NCBI RefSeq assembly: GCF_900128425.1
Contig: NZ_LT635782.1
Location: 464 to 64,463 of the forward strand
Length of the DNA: 64,000 bases
From: Anaerococcus urinomassiliensis
GTDB taxonomy: Bacteria; Bacillota; Clostridia; Tissierellales; Peptoniphilaceae
Reading direction: 5' to 3'
How positions within the stretch are numbered: position 1 is the first letter of the stretch; each line of letters opens with the position of its first letter. Under the pieces are notes generated by a model. It was not told the DNA's origin. It made no database searches and saw nothing but the letters and a program-made list of their open reading frames with translations. Shown here in pieces: positions 45,461 through 54,337 of this stretch. The position numbers and the translations under genes were made by a program.

Positions 45461-46696
45461 CTATTGTACTATTCTTTTTATAGAGATTGGATTTCTAATA
45501 GGACTTATTATAATTCCAACTCTTGGGCTAGATGCGTGGATCATATTGCCATTGCCATCAGCCATAGCAACGTGGGTGATGTTATTAAGGCTTGTTCCAA
45601 AAAATACTAAGTCCCCAGCTTGTTCTTGGCCAAATGGAATTTCTACTCCATATCTTTGTTGGCTTTGAGCAAAATGTGGCAACTCTATGCCTATTTGCCT
45701 ATAGATTTGCATGGTAAAACCGGAACAATCTATACCGTTTGTAAGGGATACGCCACCTAGAACATAAGGACGGCCTACAAATTGGGTAGCCCATTTATAA
45801 AGCTCTACACCTACTGGATTGCCAGTAACTGGAACTTCAATCACAGATGTGTTTGTATCGTTATTTTGGATATTTTCGTAAGTAGTTATTGTTTCATAAT
45901 GAGTTTCTTGGATTTGTCTAACTTGGTTTCTGATAGACTCTTCATATTCCAAAGTTTCTTTGATATGTTTATTCATATCCTCATATGTATTTTTTAACTT
46001 TTTCAATTCTTCCTTGTCTTTTTTAGAAATAGCAAGGGAGGATAGCTTGACATATCCTGTTACAGCTTCTTTTAGTTTATCTTTATCCTTACCAATTTCT
46101 ACTGTTTGTGGACTTTCGGATAGGGTAACTACTTCTGGAATATCCTTAATAGAATCATCTAAAGTGACCGTCTTTACTCCAGAATCTTTATCATCTGATA
46201 GGCTAAAAAGCAAGTCATTGTTGGATAAGTCCTCGATATCTGTTACGTTGATCTTTCTGTTATCCTTATAACTTTCATCATAAGAAACTTTCACAAATTC
46301 AGAATCTTTTACAAATTCTAAGATAGTTACTTTTGTTTGCTCCAAGAGCTTGTAGGGAGCGGAGTTTGTAGATTCGCTATTAGCTTCGCTTTTTAGATTT
46401 GTGGCATCTATAATATTAGACTGGCTAAGCCTATAAAACCAAGATTTACCAACATAGCCAGTTTTTCCGTCAAAATTAATTTGGTACCAATTTTCATCTT
46501 CATCTTTAATTTCATACATAGTAAAATCTTCTATACCACCTAAGATTTCACTATTTGTATCCTTTTCGCTACGTACATTAACACCAGGGCTTGTTTCTTT
46601 ATTTAAAATAATAGAATCAGCGTAAGCCGTGTTTGAAATGAAAATTTGAGAAAGGATTAAAGATGTGATTAATAATTTTTTTATACTTACAGACAT
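45461..46696 (-). CDS. secreted NlpC/P60 peptidoglycan endopeptidase with SH3 domain
   Basis: 411 residues. Signal peptide (cleavage after AYA near residue 26), bacterial SH3 domain (about 30-90, PGVNVRSEKDTNSEILGG..), a possible second degenerate SH3-like part and a charged coiled-coil stretch (about 200-270), then the NlpC/P60 domain (about 295-411). The catalytic cysteine is in NGIDCSGFTMQIY, the histidines in ITHVAMADG and MIHASSP. It cuts peptide stems of the cell wall. AGGAG precedes the ATG. It ends at the shared terminator. Confidence 0.93.
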   Translation of the reverse strand: MSVSIKKLLITSLILSQIFISNTAYADSIILNKETSPGVNVRSEKDTNSEILGGIEDFTMYEIKDEDENWYQINFDGKTGYVGKSWFYRLSQSNIIDATNLKSEANSESTNSAPYKLLEQTKVTILEFVKDSEFVKVSYDESYKDNRKINVTDIEDLSNNDLLFSLSDDKDSGVKTVTLDDSIKDIPEVVTLSESPQTVEIGKDKDKLKEAVTGYVKLSSLAISKKDKEELKKLKNTYEDMNKHIKETLEYEESIRNQVRQIQETHYETITTYENIQNNDTNTSVIEVPVTGNPVGVELYKWATQFVGRPYVLGGVSLTNGIDCSGFTMQIYRQIGIELPHFAQSQQRYGVEIPFGQEQAGDLVFFGTSLNNITHVAMADGNGNMIHASSPRVGIIISPIRNPISIKRIVQ

Positions 46697-46756
46697 TCAA
46701 TTCTCCTAATTTATTACATAATAATTTTATTAGATAATAAATTTTCTGTCAAATAA

Positions 46757-47341
46757 TCAGTACTTTTCAAACAAAATATATGCGAAATCTACAAGGTCTT
46801 TGGAAAAACTATTGCGTAGGTAGGCTGGATCGAGCCTATTTATCCTAACCCTATCAAGACCATCGGCATCCTTAAAGAGCTTCGCCAAAAATAGGGCCCT
46901 ATCAAAGTCTGCGACCTCATATTCTCTTATAATTTCTTCCATATATTTATCATCTGTAGAGTGAGCGGTTATAACTGCTTGGAGGATATTAGTGTCGTCT
47001 TTATCTATATTGGCATATTTAATAGATTCACTTGCTGCACGTTTGCCATGGTCGGTATCCCAACCGTCATTAACTCTTTTTGTATCATGTAAGCTTGCAG
47101 CATAGCGAATTATATCTGTATCTCTCTTATCAAGTTCATATTTCCAGGCTAGGACTAGGGCAAAGAAAATAACTCTTTCTATGTGGTCTTGGCCGTGGAC
47201 ATTGCTTTTAAAAAGAATGTCAGTATTCAAATTTTCACAAGTATCAAGAAGGGTATCAAAATATTTTGAATCTTTAAATTCATTAAAAAATTCATAATCT
47301 TTGATCCATTCGTCTTTACAAACTATATCAACTATTCGCAT
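46757..47341 (-). CDS. HD-domain hydrolase
   Basis: 194 residues. HD metal site: VHGQDHIERV, then YAASLHDTKRVNDGWDTDHG and a later D in KDADGLDRVRI. It resembles small HD proteins that act on nucleotides or phosphate esters; the substrate is unknown. AAAGGAG is seen before the start. Unrelated in sequence to the HD protein at 10606 outside the motif. Apparently a single gene; the NlpC/P60 gene on the same strand starts 60 bases further. Confidence 0.82.
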   Translation of the reverse strand: MRIVDIVCKDEWIKDYEFFNEFKDSKYFDTLLDTCENLNTDILFKSNVHGQDHIERVIFFALVLAWKYELDKRDTDIIRYAASLHDTKRVNDGWDTDHGKRAASESIKYANIDKDDTNILQAVITAHSTDDKYMEEIIREYEVADFDRALFLAKLFKDADGLDRVRINRLDPAYLRNSFSKDLVDFAYILFEKY

Positions 47342-47408
47342 AAATTCTCCTTTTGTAATATTTTATCATTTTGCATTGATTAAATAAAGTTAATATTTAT
47401 TAATATAA

Positions 47409-47435
47409 TAAAAAAAAGAGCGAGATTTTCGCTCT
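47409..47435 (-). terminator. Rho-independent terminator of the MFS gene
   Basis: On the minus strand AGAGCGA/TCGCTCT forms a stem and is followed by a run of nine T. Confidence 0.85.
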
Positions 47436-47439
47436 CAAA

Positions 47440-48582
47440 TTACATTCTGGTTTTTCTCTCTTCATAGATATTTAAAATAAGCATCAAAGCATAAATCACA
47501 CTAAAGGCTGAAAAAGCTAGGGTTAAGGAAGTTGTATTAAATGCTCTATTTATTCCCTCAAGGAAAAATGGAGCCAAAAATCCACCCACATTACATCCTA
47601 TGAAAAGAAGATTATTTGCTATACGAGCCTGGGATCCTTTGGCAAATCTTGCAACTTCTGCAAATAAGTATGGTGTGCACAAGGATTGGGAAAAGGCAAG
47701 GAAAAACATAGAAACTAGGTAAATATACATATTGTAACCAAATAAGGCGATAACCATATTAAAGATTACATAAATGCTTAAACCTAGGTAGAGAGTTTTT
47801 TCTCTCAATAATTTATTGATTGCACCAAACATAAAGCCAAAAACCATACCAGAAATTGGCAAAATTAGCATATATAAGCTTACATCAGCATCAAGACCCT
47901 TTGCTAGGGTTGCAATTGTTGGAAATCTTACACTTATAGCTGTGTTATTCATTATAATAATTGCTATAAAAATTACATAAAATACTAATTGGCCACTTAT
48001 TTTAAATTTACTATCATCCGTACTTTCAACATTTATATCAACTTCTGGAATTGTCCTATTAAAATTGAACATTATTAAAAAAGCAAAACCGTAAACTAAA
48101 AATGCAAGTTGCCACTCGATTTTGATTAGAAGTCCTGCAATAAACAATAGGGCCATTTGACCTATAAACTCTGCAGAAATTCTTATGCCGTGAAGCTTAT
48201 TTGCCTCGTCTCCTTCAAAAAAAACATTTATGTAGTTGGCGCTGTGTCCAGTAAATAATCCAACACCAGCTCCCATCAAAAGACGGCTTATGATAATAGA
48301 TGTATATGACTTAAATACTACTGGTGTAATCGCACTTAGCCCCACTAAAAATAGACCGGTATCCACGCACTTTTTCATACCGACTTTTTGGGTAATTTTT
48401 TCATTTAATAATATAGTCACAATTGATGCAATAGATGCTAGAGTTATCATCATCTCAGCATTTGTGATAGAAAGTCCTAAGTCTCTTTGCATAAAAGCAA
48501 GGGTACCAGATACTACACTATTGCTGGCAACATATATTGATAAGGCAAGTATTGCTATTTTTTTCCTTAAATCATTTTTCAC
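47440..48582 (-). CDS. major facilitator superfamily transporter
   Basis: About 380 residues with 12 hydrophobic segments. The MFS loop motif between helices 2 and 3 reads NEKITQKVGMKKCVDTG, and SRLLMGAGVGLFTGHS marks helix 4. The substrate is not predictable. I place the start at GTG 48582, because AGAGG lies seven bases upstream; an in-frame ATG at 48600 has no ribosome binding site. It stands alone with its own terminator. Confidence 0.85.
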   Translation of the reverse strand: MKNDLRKKIAILALSIYVASNSVVSGTLAFMQRDLGLSITNAEMMITLASIASIVTILLNEKITQKVGMKKCVDTGLFLVGLSAITPVVFKSYTSIIISRLLMGAGVGLFTGHSANYINVFFEGDEANKLHGIRISAEFIGQMALLFIAGLLIKIEWQLAFLVYGFAFLIMFNFNRTIPEVDINVESTDDSKFKISGQLVFYVIFIAIIIMNNTAISVRFPTIATLAKGLDADVSLYMLILPISGMVFGFMFGAINKLLREKTLYLGLSIYVIFNMVIALFGYNMYIYLVSMFFLAFSQSLCTPYLFAEVARFAKGSQARIANNLLFIGCNVGGFLAPFFLEGINRAFNTTSLTLAFSAFSVIYALMLILNIYEERKTRM

Positions 48583-48780
48583 CGAAATACCTCTTTTCAT
48601 AAAAATATCATATCAAATGATAAATAAAAGGTAAATAATGTCACATTAGCGTAATGAATAAGAAAGGCCTAAAAATAGCCAATTCATATGTATTAATAAG
48701 AGAATAAGTTCAAATATTTGACTTTTGTAATAAATATTATGAAAAATAAAAAATATTATAAAAAGATTTGTAAAAAAGAC

Positions 48781-48819
48781 AAAAAAACAAGAGTGCTCGA
48801 TTAACTATGGCTAGCACTC
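48781..48819 (-). terminator. Rho-independent terminator of the GNAT gene
   Basis: On the minus strand GAGTGCT/AGCACTC with a 15-base loop, followed by TTGTTTTTTT. Confidence 0.82.
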
Positions 48820-48831
48820 CTGGTACTAATT

Positions 48832-49113
48832 TTATCTGGCGTCCACATCTCCGTATTTTTCTGGCTCTTGATCAAATTTCTTAACTGCATATGAGCAAAT
48901 AGGGATGATCTTTACATTTTCCTTTCTGGCAGCTTCACAAACTTCGTCAACTAGCTTAGATGCTAGACCTTGACCTTGGTAATTGCTATCAACAACTGTA
49001 TGGGTGATAGCCCAAGTGTCATTTGTTTTTTCTTCGTATTGGCAGAAGCCAGCTTTTTTATCACCATCTAAAGCTTGAGCTTCGTGTTCTTCTTTCACTA
49101 ATTTTATAATCAT
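48832..49113 (-). CDS. small GNAT-family N-acetyltransferase
   Basis: 93 residues, the compact GNAT type (YjdJ-like, COG2388). The acetyl-CoA loop is VVDSNYQGQGLASKLVDEV, followed by ARKENVKIIPICSYAVKKF. Targets of this subgroup are unknown. GAGGTGA precedes the start on the minus strand. The upstream region is shared with the divergent membrane protein gene at 49180, so both promoters must lie in the 66 bases between them. Confidence 0.88.
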   Translation of the reverse strand: MIIKLVKEEHEAQALDGDKKAGFCQYEEKTNDTWAITHTVVDSNYQGQGLASKLVDEVCEAARKENVKIIPICSYAVKKFDQEPEKYGDVDAR

Positions 49114-49179
49114 ATTTTCACCTCATTGCATTTATACCCGAAAATAGGGTAAATATATAAAAGAAAAGAGGAGGTTGAA

Positions 49180-49953
49180 ATGCAGAAAAAAGACTTTAAA
49201 TTATCGAGCGTATTGATTATACACATTATTATGATCTTAATTGTTTTTCTATTAGGGAAATTATTTAACGGTCCATCCATAGATGGGGGAGATTCAGAAC
49301 CTTCAATAATTTATTCGATTTTAGCAATGATTGTTAGTATTGTTACAAATATTATCCTAGCACATGGTTTATTATTTAATAGGATGGGTACGGTTTCAGA
49401 ATATTTAGATGGAATCCATGTTATAAATCCATCAAACTTTGGAGTTAGCCTATTATTAAATGTAATCCCAACTATAGCAATGACTTTAATTGGAACAGTT
49501 TTTGCTGCATCTTTAACTGTTAGCCTTCTGGCAGGAAACTATAGTGGCCTGGGATCTTTTGCCTTTGGTCTAATAATAATACTTGTATTATCGACTATAT
49601 ATTATATTTTTACCGCCTACCAATTTTTTGTCATAGCTGACAATCCAAAGATGCCTTTTGGAGATCTTTTTAAAAAAGTATTTGTTGTTGGTAAAAATTT
49701 GGCTGGGCAAACAGTAAAGGTATTTTTGAAATGGATATTACTTCCTGTAATTATTTTTATAGTTTTGACAGTAGCCTTGTTTGGGGCGTCAAGTGGAGCT
49801 AATATTGGGGCAAGTATTCTTGCTGGGATTCTAAGCCTTGTTTTCATTGTTTATATAGTTGTCGCTTATGCATTTGTTATTAACCAACTATCATTAAACT
49901 ACCTTGACTACAAGGGAAGATATGAAAATGAAGCATCCAAGAAGATACTTTAG
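49180..49953 (+). CDS. multi-pass membrane protein of unknown function
   Basis: 257 residues with about six hydrophobic segments, the last two pairs rich in Gly, Ala and Ile. There are short charged loops and no enzymatic motif. The topology recalls DUF975/YIP1-type proteins, without a clear signature. GAGGAGG precedes the ATG. It is followed after 26 bases by another small membrane protein gene, likely in the same transcript. Confidence 0.75.
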   Translation: MQKKDFKLSSVLIIHIIMILIVFLLGKLFNGPSIDGGDSEPSIIYSILAMIVSIVTNIILAHGLLFNRMGTVSEYLDGIHVINPSNFGVSLLLNVIPTIAMTLIGTVFAASLTVSLLAGNYSGLGSFAFGLIIILVLSTIYYIFTAYQFFVIADNPKMPFGDLFKKVFVVGKNLAGQTVKVFLKWILLPVIIFIVLTVALFGASSGANIGASILAGILSLVFIVYIVVAYAFVINQLSLNYLDYKGRYENEASKKIL

Positions 49954-49979
49954 CAATAGAAGGAGGTCTTGCCTTTAAA

Positions 49980-50336
49980 ATGGTGGATATATCTTTTAAG
50001 AAAATATTATTTGCCCTAAGCCTAGCTTTATACTTAGCCTATAACATCTTTTTATATTCTGATATTGATGGAATAATGGGAATGATATTCTTCTCATTTG
50101 CTTTGGTATCTGGGACTTTCCTAGCTGAGGATATAGGAAAAGACAGGGGTGAAAAAACTAAGAATATATTTTTTATAATAATGATACTTATTATATTAGC
50201 CATATCGATATATGGGATCATAACCCACAATCCACGCCATATGTGGCTAAGGATTATTATACCAGCTATTATTAGGGGCATATTTATTTGGGCTATAGTT
50301 TATATACTTAAAAGATCTAATAGAAAACAAGTATAA
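49980..50336 (+). CDS. small membrane protein of unknown function
   Basis: 118 residues with four hydrophobic segments and a basic C-terminus. No family recognised. AAGGAGG at 49960-49966 is 13 bases before the ATG, further than usual, so the start is less certain. A weak hairpin with a T-rich tail (CTAACT/AGTTGG, about 50340-50368) may end transcription before the potassium uptake genes. Confidence 0.65.
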   Translation: MVDISFKKILFALSLALYLAYNIFLYSDIDGIMGMIFFSFALVSGTFLAEDIGKDRGEKTKNIFFIIMILIILAISIYGIITHNPRHMWLRIIIPAIIRGIFIWAIVYILKRSNRKQV

Positions 50337-50528
50337 AAGCTAACTTTAATTCAGTTGGATTTTATTTCTCTTTGTAAATATAAGTTTTTACCATAAAGTA
50401 ATAATATTAATTTACTAGAGTCTGGATGATATGCCCTATACTTTTAGATTAAAGTCATTAGAAAGACTATTATTTATACTTGAATTTAAATATATAAATT
50501 CTATACTAGTTAGGCTTAGGAGGTATAG

Positions 50529-51899
50529 ATGAACATTATTATCCTGGGAGCTGTTAAGGTCGGCTCTTATCTTACAGAAGAATTATCTTTACAAGATCAT
50601 GATATTTTGGTCATTGACCAAGATAAGGATATCTTAAATAAATTATTAGAACAAAACGATATTATGGCTCTTGTTGGTGATGGAACAGATATCGATGTGT
50701 TGAAAGAAGCAAATGTCAATAATTGTGACATATTTATAGCCTTAACAAGAAATGATGATACTAATATAATCTCTGTAGCCCTAGCAAGAAATTTGGGAGC
50801 AAAGGACATAATACTTAGGCTAAGAGATACTAAGTATGTTAACAATTTGGATAATATAGTAGAACTTACTGGTTCTAATCTAGTCATCAATCCAGAATAC
50901 CTTGCTGCAAAAGAAATCCAGAGGTCTATCAAATATTCTCATGCTAGAAATGTACAAAGCTTCCTAGAAGATAGATCAATGATGCTAGAGATTACTATTA
51001 GTGAAAATTCTAGACTTGCTGGTCTTAAACTTAGTGAGGCTGACTCATATTTAAATCAATTTGATGTTCTTATAGGCATAGTAAATGACCATGGAGAAAT
51101 CAGTATACCTAGGGGGGATTTTATCCTAGGACCAGGACAAAAGATTTATATAATGGGAACAAAAGATGATGTAGATACCTTCTATAAAGCTGAGATTCCT
51201 GAGAGTATAAGGATGAAAGATGTGCTTATTATAGGAGCAAGCTCCTTAAGCTCGCATCTTACTAGGCTATTACTTGAGAGAAATTTCAATGTTACAGTAA
51301 TTGAAATTGATAGAGAGAAGGCGATCAATCTCCAAGAGCAATATGCTGAGGCTGTTGTAATAAATGCTGATGGCTCAGACCCTGATATATTAGAAGAAGC
51401 TAGGGTTGAAAGCTTCGATGCTGTTGTAGCCCTTACAGGCATGGATGAAGAAAATATCTTGATAGCCCTTATTGCTGAAAAATATGGAATTGAAAAAATC
51501 ATAGCCAAGGTAAATAGAACAAGCTTGCTAAAGATAACTGGAATCTTAGACCTAGATGCAACTTTTACTCCAAAATCTGTAGCCTCTAACTATATCAACA
51601 GAGTCATCAGGTCCAAGGTTGATTCAAAGGATATATCAACCTTAAATAACCTCTTTAAGTTAGAAGATGACCAAGTAGAAGTCCTAGAGTTTGAAGTAAG
51701 CGAAAACTCTTTTCTATTTAACCGCAGTTTGAAAGAGATAAAGGTAAAAGATGACACCCTAGTTGCAATAATTGAACATAGGAATCGTGATGGATCGATT
51801 GAGGTTGCAACAGGAAATTCTGTCATAGAAAAAGGTGATAGGGTCCTAATTATTACGAAAAGTAAGAATATGGCCCAAGTTGATGATATATTGGAGTAA
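50529..51899 (+). CDS. trkA: Trk potassium uptake regulatory subunit TrkA
   Basis: 456 residues with two RCK units in tandem: RCK-N 1-135 and RCK-C 140-225, then RCK-N 230-365 and RCK-C 370-456, as in E. coli TrkA. The nucleotide loop GxGxxG reads GAVKVG in the first half and GASSLSS in the second, so the second site has lost its glycines and probably binds NAD(H) poorly. The acid D in VIDQDKD and VIEIDREKA closes each site. It gates the TrkH channel from the cytosol. AGGAGG precedes the ATG; trkH starts 2 bases after its stop. Confidence 0.93.
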   Translation: MNIIILGAVKVGSYLTEELSLQDHDILVIDQDKDILNKLLEQNDIMALVGDGTDIDVLKEANVNNCDIFIALTRNDDTNIISVALARNLGAKDIILRLRDTKYVNNLDNIVELTGSNLVINPEYLAAKEIQRSIKYSHARNVQSFLEDRSMMLEITISENSRLAGLKLSEADSYLNQFDVLIGIVNDHGEISIPRGDFILGPGQKIYIMGTKDDVDTFYKAEIPESIRMKDVLIIGASSLSSHLTRLLLERNFNVTVIEIDREKAINLQEQYAEAVVINADGSDPDILEEARVESFDAVVALTGMDEENILIALIAEKYGIEKIIAKVNRTSLLKITGILDLDATFTPKSVASNYINRVIRSKVDSKDISTLNNLFKLEDDQVEVLEFEVSENSFLFNRSLKEIKVKDDTLVAIIEHRNRDGSIEVATGNSVIEKGDRVLIITKSKNMAQVDDILE

Positions 51900-51901
51900 A
51901 T

Positions 51902-53362
51902 ATGAACATTAAAATTATAAATAACGCTATAGGAAGGCTATTGCAGGTACTAGCTTTATTGATGATTTTACCATTGATAGTTGCTTTTATTTATAAAGAA
52001 GGCACAAATGACAAATTATATTTCGTATTTCCAATCATCTTATCAGGCCTTTTAGGGACTATTTTAGTGAAAAAGGGAAGCGCCAAAGGTCATGTATTTA
52101 CCAGAGAAGCTATGTTTACCACAGCTTTTTGCTGGGTCTTGTACTCTATTATAGAAGCTATACCCCTTTACCTGACACCAACAAATTATCCTGAATTTTT
52201 GGATGCCTTTTTTGAAATAGCAAGTGGTTTTACAACATGTGGTGCATCAGTTGCAACAAATGTAGACTTGCTACCTCACTCTATAATATTTTGGAGGTCT
52301 CTATCCCACTTGATAGGTGGTATGGGTATATTGGTATTTACCCTTGCGATTTTGCCAAAGCAAAACAAAGAAGCATCAAACCTAATGCAAGCAGAAGTGC
52401 CGGGACCAACCTTTGGTAAAATCACACCAAAACTTGCAGAAACAGCAAGGGTTTTATACATACTGTATCTTGCCTTAACCCTTGTAACTACAATAGCCCT
52501 CTTATTAGCTGGAATGAACTTATTTGATAGCATCATATTTGCTATGGGAGCTGCTGGAACTGGTGGATTTGCAAATCACGGTACAAGTGTAGCCTTCTAT
52601 GATTCTAGGTCTATAGAAATTATCCTAGGGGTAGCTATGATGCTATTTGGAGTCAATTTCAATTTATATTATTATGCAATTATAAAATCTGTAAGAGAAA
52701 GCTTCAAATCAGAAGAGCTTTGGACATATATAGGGGTAATATTTGCCTCAAGTATCCTCATATTCATAAGTATAAGGCCAATTTATAACGATCCTTTATA
52801 TTCTGGATCAAATGCGTTTTTTACAGTGTCATCTATAATCACAACGACTGGTTACGTATCAGCTGACTTTGGCAACTGGCCATTTTTTGCTAGACATTTA
52901 CTAACTTTGTTAATGTTTATAGGTGGGTGTGCTGGTTCAACTGCTGGTGGATTAAAAGTTTCTAGAGTAGTGATGATGTTTAAATCAGCGATAAATCAAA
53001 TAAAAACAGCTATAAATCCAAAGAGGATCACGGTAAACAGACTAGATGGCAAGAAGGTAGATGATGATGTCGAAATCTCAACCAATAGATATTTCTTAAT
53101 CTACACTATATTATTTGTGATCTTTATGATAATTGTGTCAATAGATACTAGTGATTTTGAAACAGCATTCACAGCAGTTGCTGCAACAATGAATAACATA
53201 GGACCATATATTGGAGAACTTGGACCAATGGACACATTTGCAAGGATGAGCGATCTATCAAAATTCACATTAACCCTTGCTATGCTATTTGGAAGATTGG
53301 AATTATACCCAATGCTACTATTGGTATCTCCAATGACCTACAAAAATATAAAAAAGAAATAA
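51902..53362 (+). CDS. trkH: Trk potassium transporter membrane subunit TrkH
   Basis: 486 residues, about ten to twelve membrane helices in the four-repeat TrkH/KtrB fold. Filter-like segments are seen as SGFTTCGAS, GAAGTGGFANHG, SIITTTGYVS and VAATMNNIGPY, each with the conserved glycine region; SLSHLIGGMGILVF is typical of TrkH. Takes up K+ together with TrkA. No ribosome binding site is distinct from the end of trkA (GGAG in the last codons), in line with coupling. Confidence 0.95.
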   Translation: MNIKIINNAIGRLLQVLALLMILPLIVAFIYKEGTNDKLYFVFPIILSGLLGTILVKKGSAKGHVFTREAMFTTAFCWVLYSIIEAIPLYLTPTNYPEFLDAFFEIASGFTTCGASVATNVDLLPHSIIFWRSLSHLIGGMGILVFTLAILPKQNKEASNLMQAEVPGPTFGKITPKLAETARVLYILYLALTLVTTIALLLAGMNLFDSIIFAMGAAGTGGFANHGTSVAFYDSRSIEIILGVAMMLFGVNFNLYYYAIIKSVRESFKSEELWTYIGVIFASSILIFISIRPIYNDPLYSGSNAFFTVSSIITTTGYVSADFGNWPFFARHLLTLLMFIGGCAGSTAGGLKVSRVVMMFKSAINQIKTAINPKRITVNRLDGKKVDDDVEISTNRYFLIYTILFVIFMIIVSIDTSDFETAFTAVAATMNNIGPYIGELGPMDTFARMSDLSKFTLTLAMLFGRLELYPMLLLVSPMTYKNIKKK

Positions 53363-53391
53363 AATATTTTACAAAAAACTTGATTTTTTAA

Positions 53392-53420
53392 TTGACTTTT
53401 ATAGTTTTAATTACTATAAT
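53392..53420 (+). promoter_or_regulatory. strong promoter of a non-coding transcript
   Basis: TTGACT at 53392-53397, 17-base spacer, TATAAT at 53415-53420, predicted start near 53427. No ORF follows. Confidence 0.8.
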
Positions 53421-53426
53421 TGCATT

Positions 53427-53659
53427 AACAATAAAATAATTAAATAAAAAACATTAAGAACACCTGTGGGGTAAGAACTGGTGGGGAATTTCTCACATTT
53501 ATCCATACTTTAGACTCATTTATATGGATAAAACTCACAACCACAGGGGGCATATTGCCAAATCCGAATAATAAACTTCCTGCCTATAGGGTTTAAATAA
53601 TGAGTAAATAGGTAGGATAATAAAATCCTTGTTCAAAATAATGTGCAAGGAATTTTTTT
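53427..53659 (+). ncRNA. structured small RNA candidate, family not identified
   Basis: A promoter-to-terminator unit of about 233 bases without coding potential. Helices visible: CCTGTGG (53463-53469)/CCACAGG (53541-53547) enclosing a perfect 10-bp stem TTTATCCATA (53498-53507)/TATGGATAAA (53523-53532); a 9-bp stem TCCTGCCTA (53578-53586)/TAGGTAGGA (53609-53617); and terminator TCCTTG/CAAGGA (53626-53651) with T7. Length and free-standing nature would suit 6S RNA or a raiA-type RNA, but I cannot match a consensus. A leader function is unlikely because the next gene is 680 bases away. Confidence 0.62.
53626..53659 (+). terminator. Rho-independent terminator of the structured RNA
   Basis: TCCTTG/CAAGGA stem, 14-base loop, AA then seven T. 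Confidence 0.82.
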
Positions 53660-53750
53660 GCCCAAAAAGAGTTGGAGAAGATATTTTTTTAAATATCTTG
53701 GACTAAAATTTTTGTTTTTTGATTGGATGATTATCTTGTGATTTTTCGTT

Positions 53751-54271
53751 ATTTAAGGATATACCTTCGACCTAAGGGGGTAGGGTCGAGGGGTAGCGGA
53801 GACCCCTACGTCCCTTCCCCCTTACACCCCCAAACCCTTTTTACCCCCACCGCCACTGCGTGGGGCAATGAGCAGTAGAAGTTCGCTCCGCGAATTCTTT
53901 TGCTTGGACTGTTAATAAAATATATACTGCACCACTAATCCTACAAATACTGCATCCACAGTGCTTAGAGGTGGGGAAATTGTGCTGTTTTCAAATTGCA
54001 GAATTTCGTTAAGAAATCGCACTGTTTGAGCGTAGCGAGTTTGCGATTTTAGAAATTCAAGATTTAGAAAACACCAATTTTTGTAGTCTATAATATGATT
54101 TCACCCTATCAAATCGTAAGAATTTGCATAGCAAATTCTTACAAGTCCTAGCACCACGCAGTGGCCGTTTCGAGGGGGTAGCAGAAAAGGGGGTATAAGG
54201 GGGAAAACCGGTTGGGGAGAATCGGAACTCCCCTGGGTTTTCCCCCTTAGGTCGAAGGCAAAACCTTAAAT
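53751..54271. mobile_element. 521-bp non-coding element with 30-bp terminal inverted repeats (MITE-like)
   Basis: Left end 53751-53780 and right end 54242-54271 are inverted repeats matching at 27 of 30 positions, including a perfect 17-bp block CCTTCGACCTAAGGGGG. Inner arms also match in inverted sense: CCACTGCGTGG (53853-53863) and CCACGCAGTGG (54154-54164), plus C-rich blocks. There is a strong hairpin at 54199-54246. Base composition (G/C tracts) differs sharply from the AT-rich surroundings. No transposase ORF is present. No clear direct repeat of the target was found. Confidence 0.72.
54199..54246. repeat. long hairpin inside the inverted-repeat element
   Basis: GGGGGAAAACC (54199-54209) pairs with GGTTTTCCCCC (54236-54246), and inside that GGGGAG (54214-54219) pairs with CTCCCC (54228-54233), giving 17 pairs in all. 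Confidence 0.8.
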
Positions 54272-54337
54272 TATAAATAACTTAAAAGACATTAAAATAA
54301 ATAATAAAACAAATTTTAAACTTTAAAAGGAGGGATT

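Noticed and set aside
53427..53659. Known riboswitch (c-di-AMP, glycine, TPP, cobalamin, purine or manganese type)
   Set aside because: None of the consensus cores I know is present, and no gene lies close enough downstream to be controlled.
53751..54271. Insertion sequence with transposase
   Set aside because: Terminal inverted repeats exist but no transposase-sized ORF lies between them.
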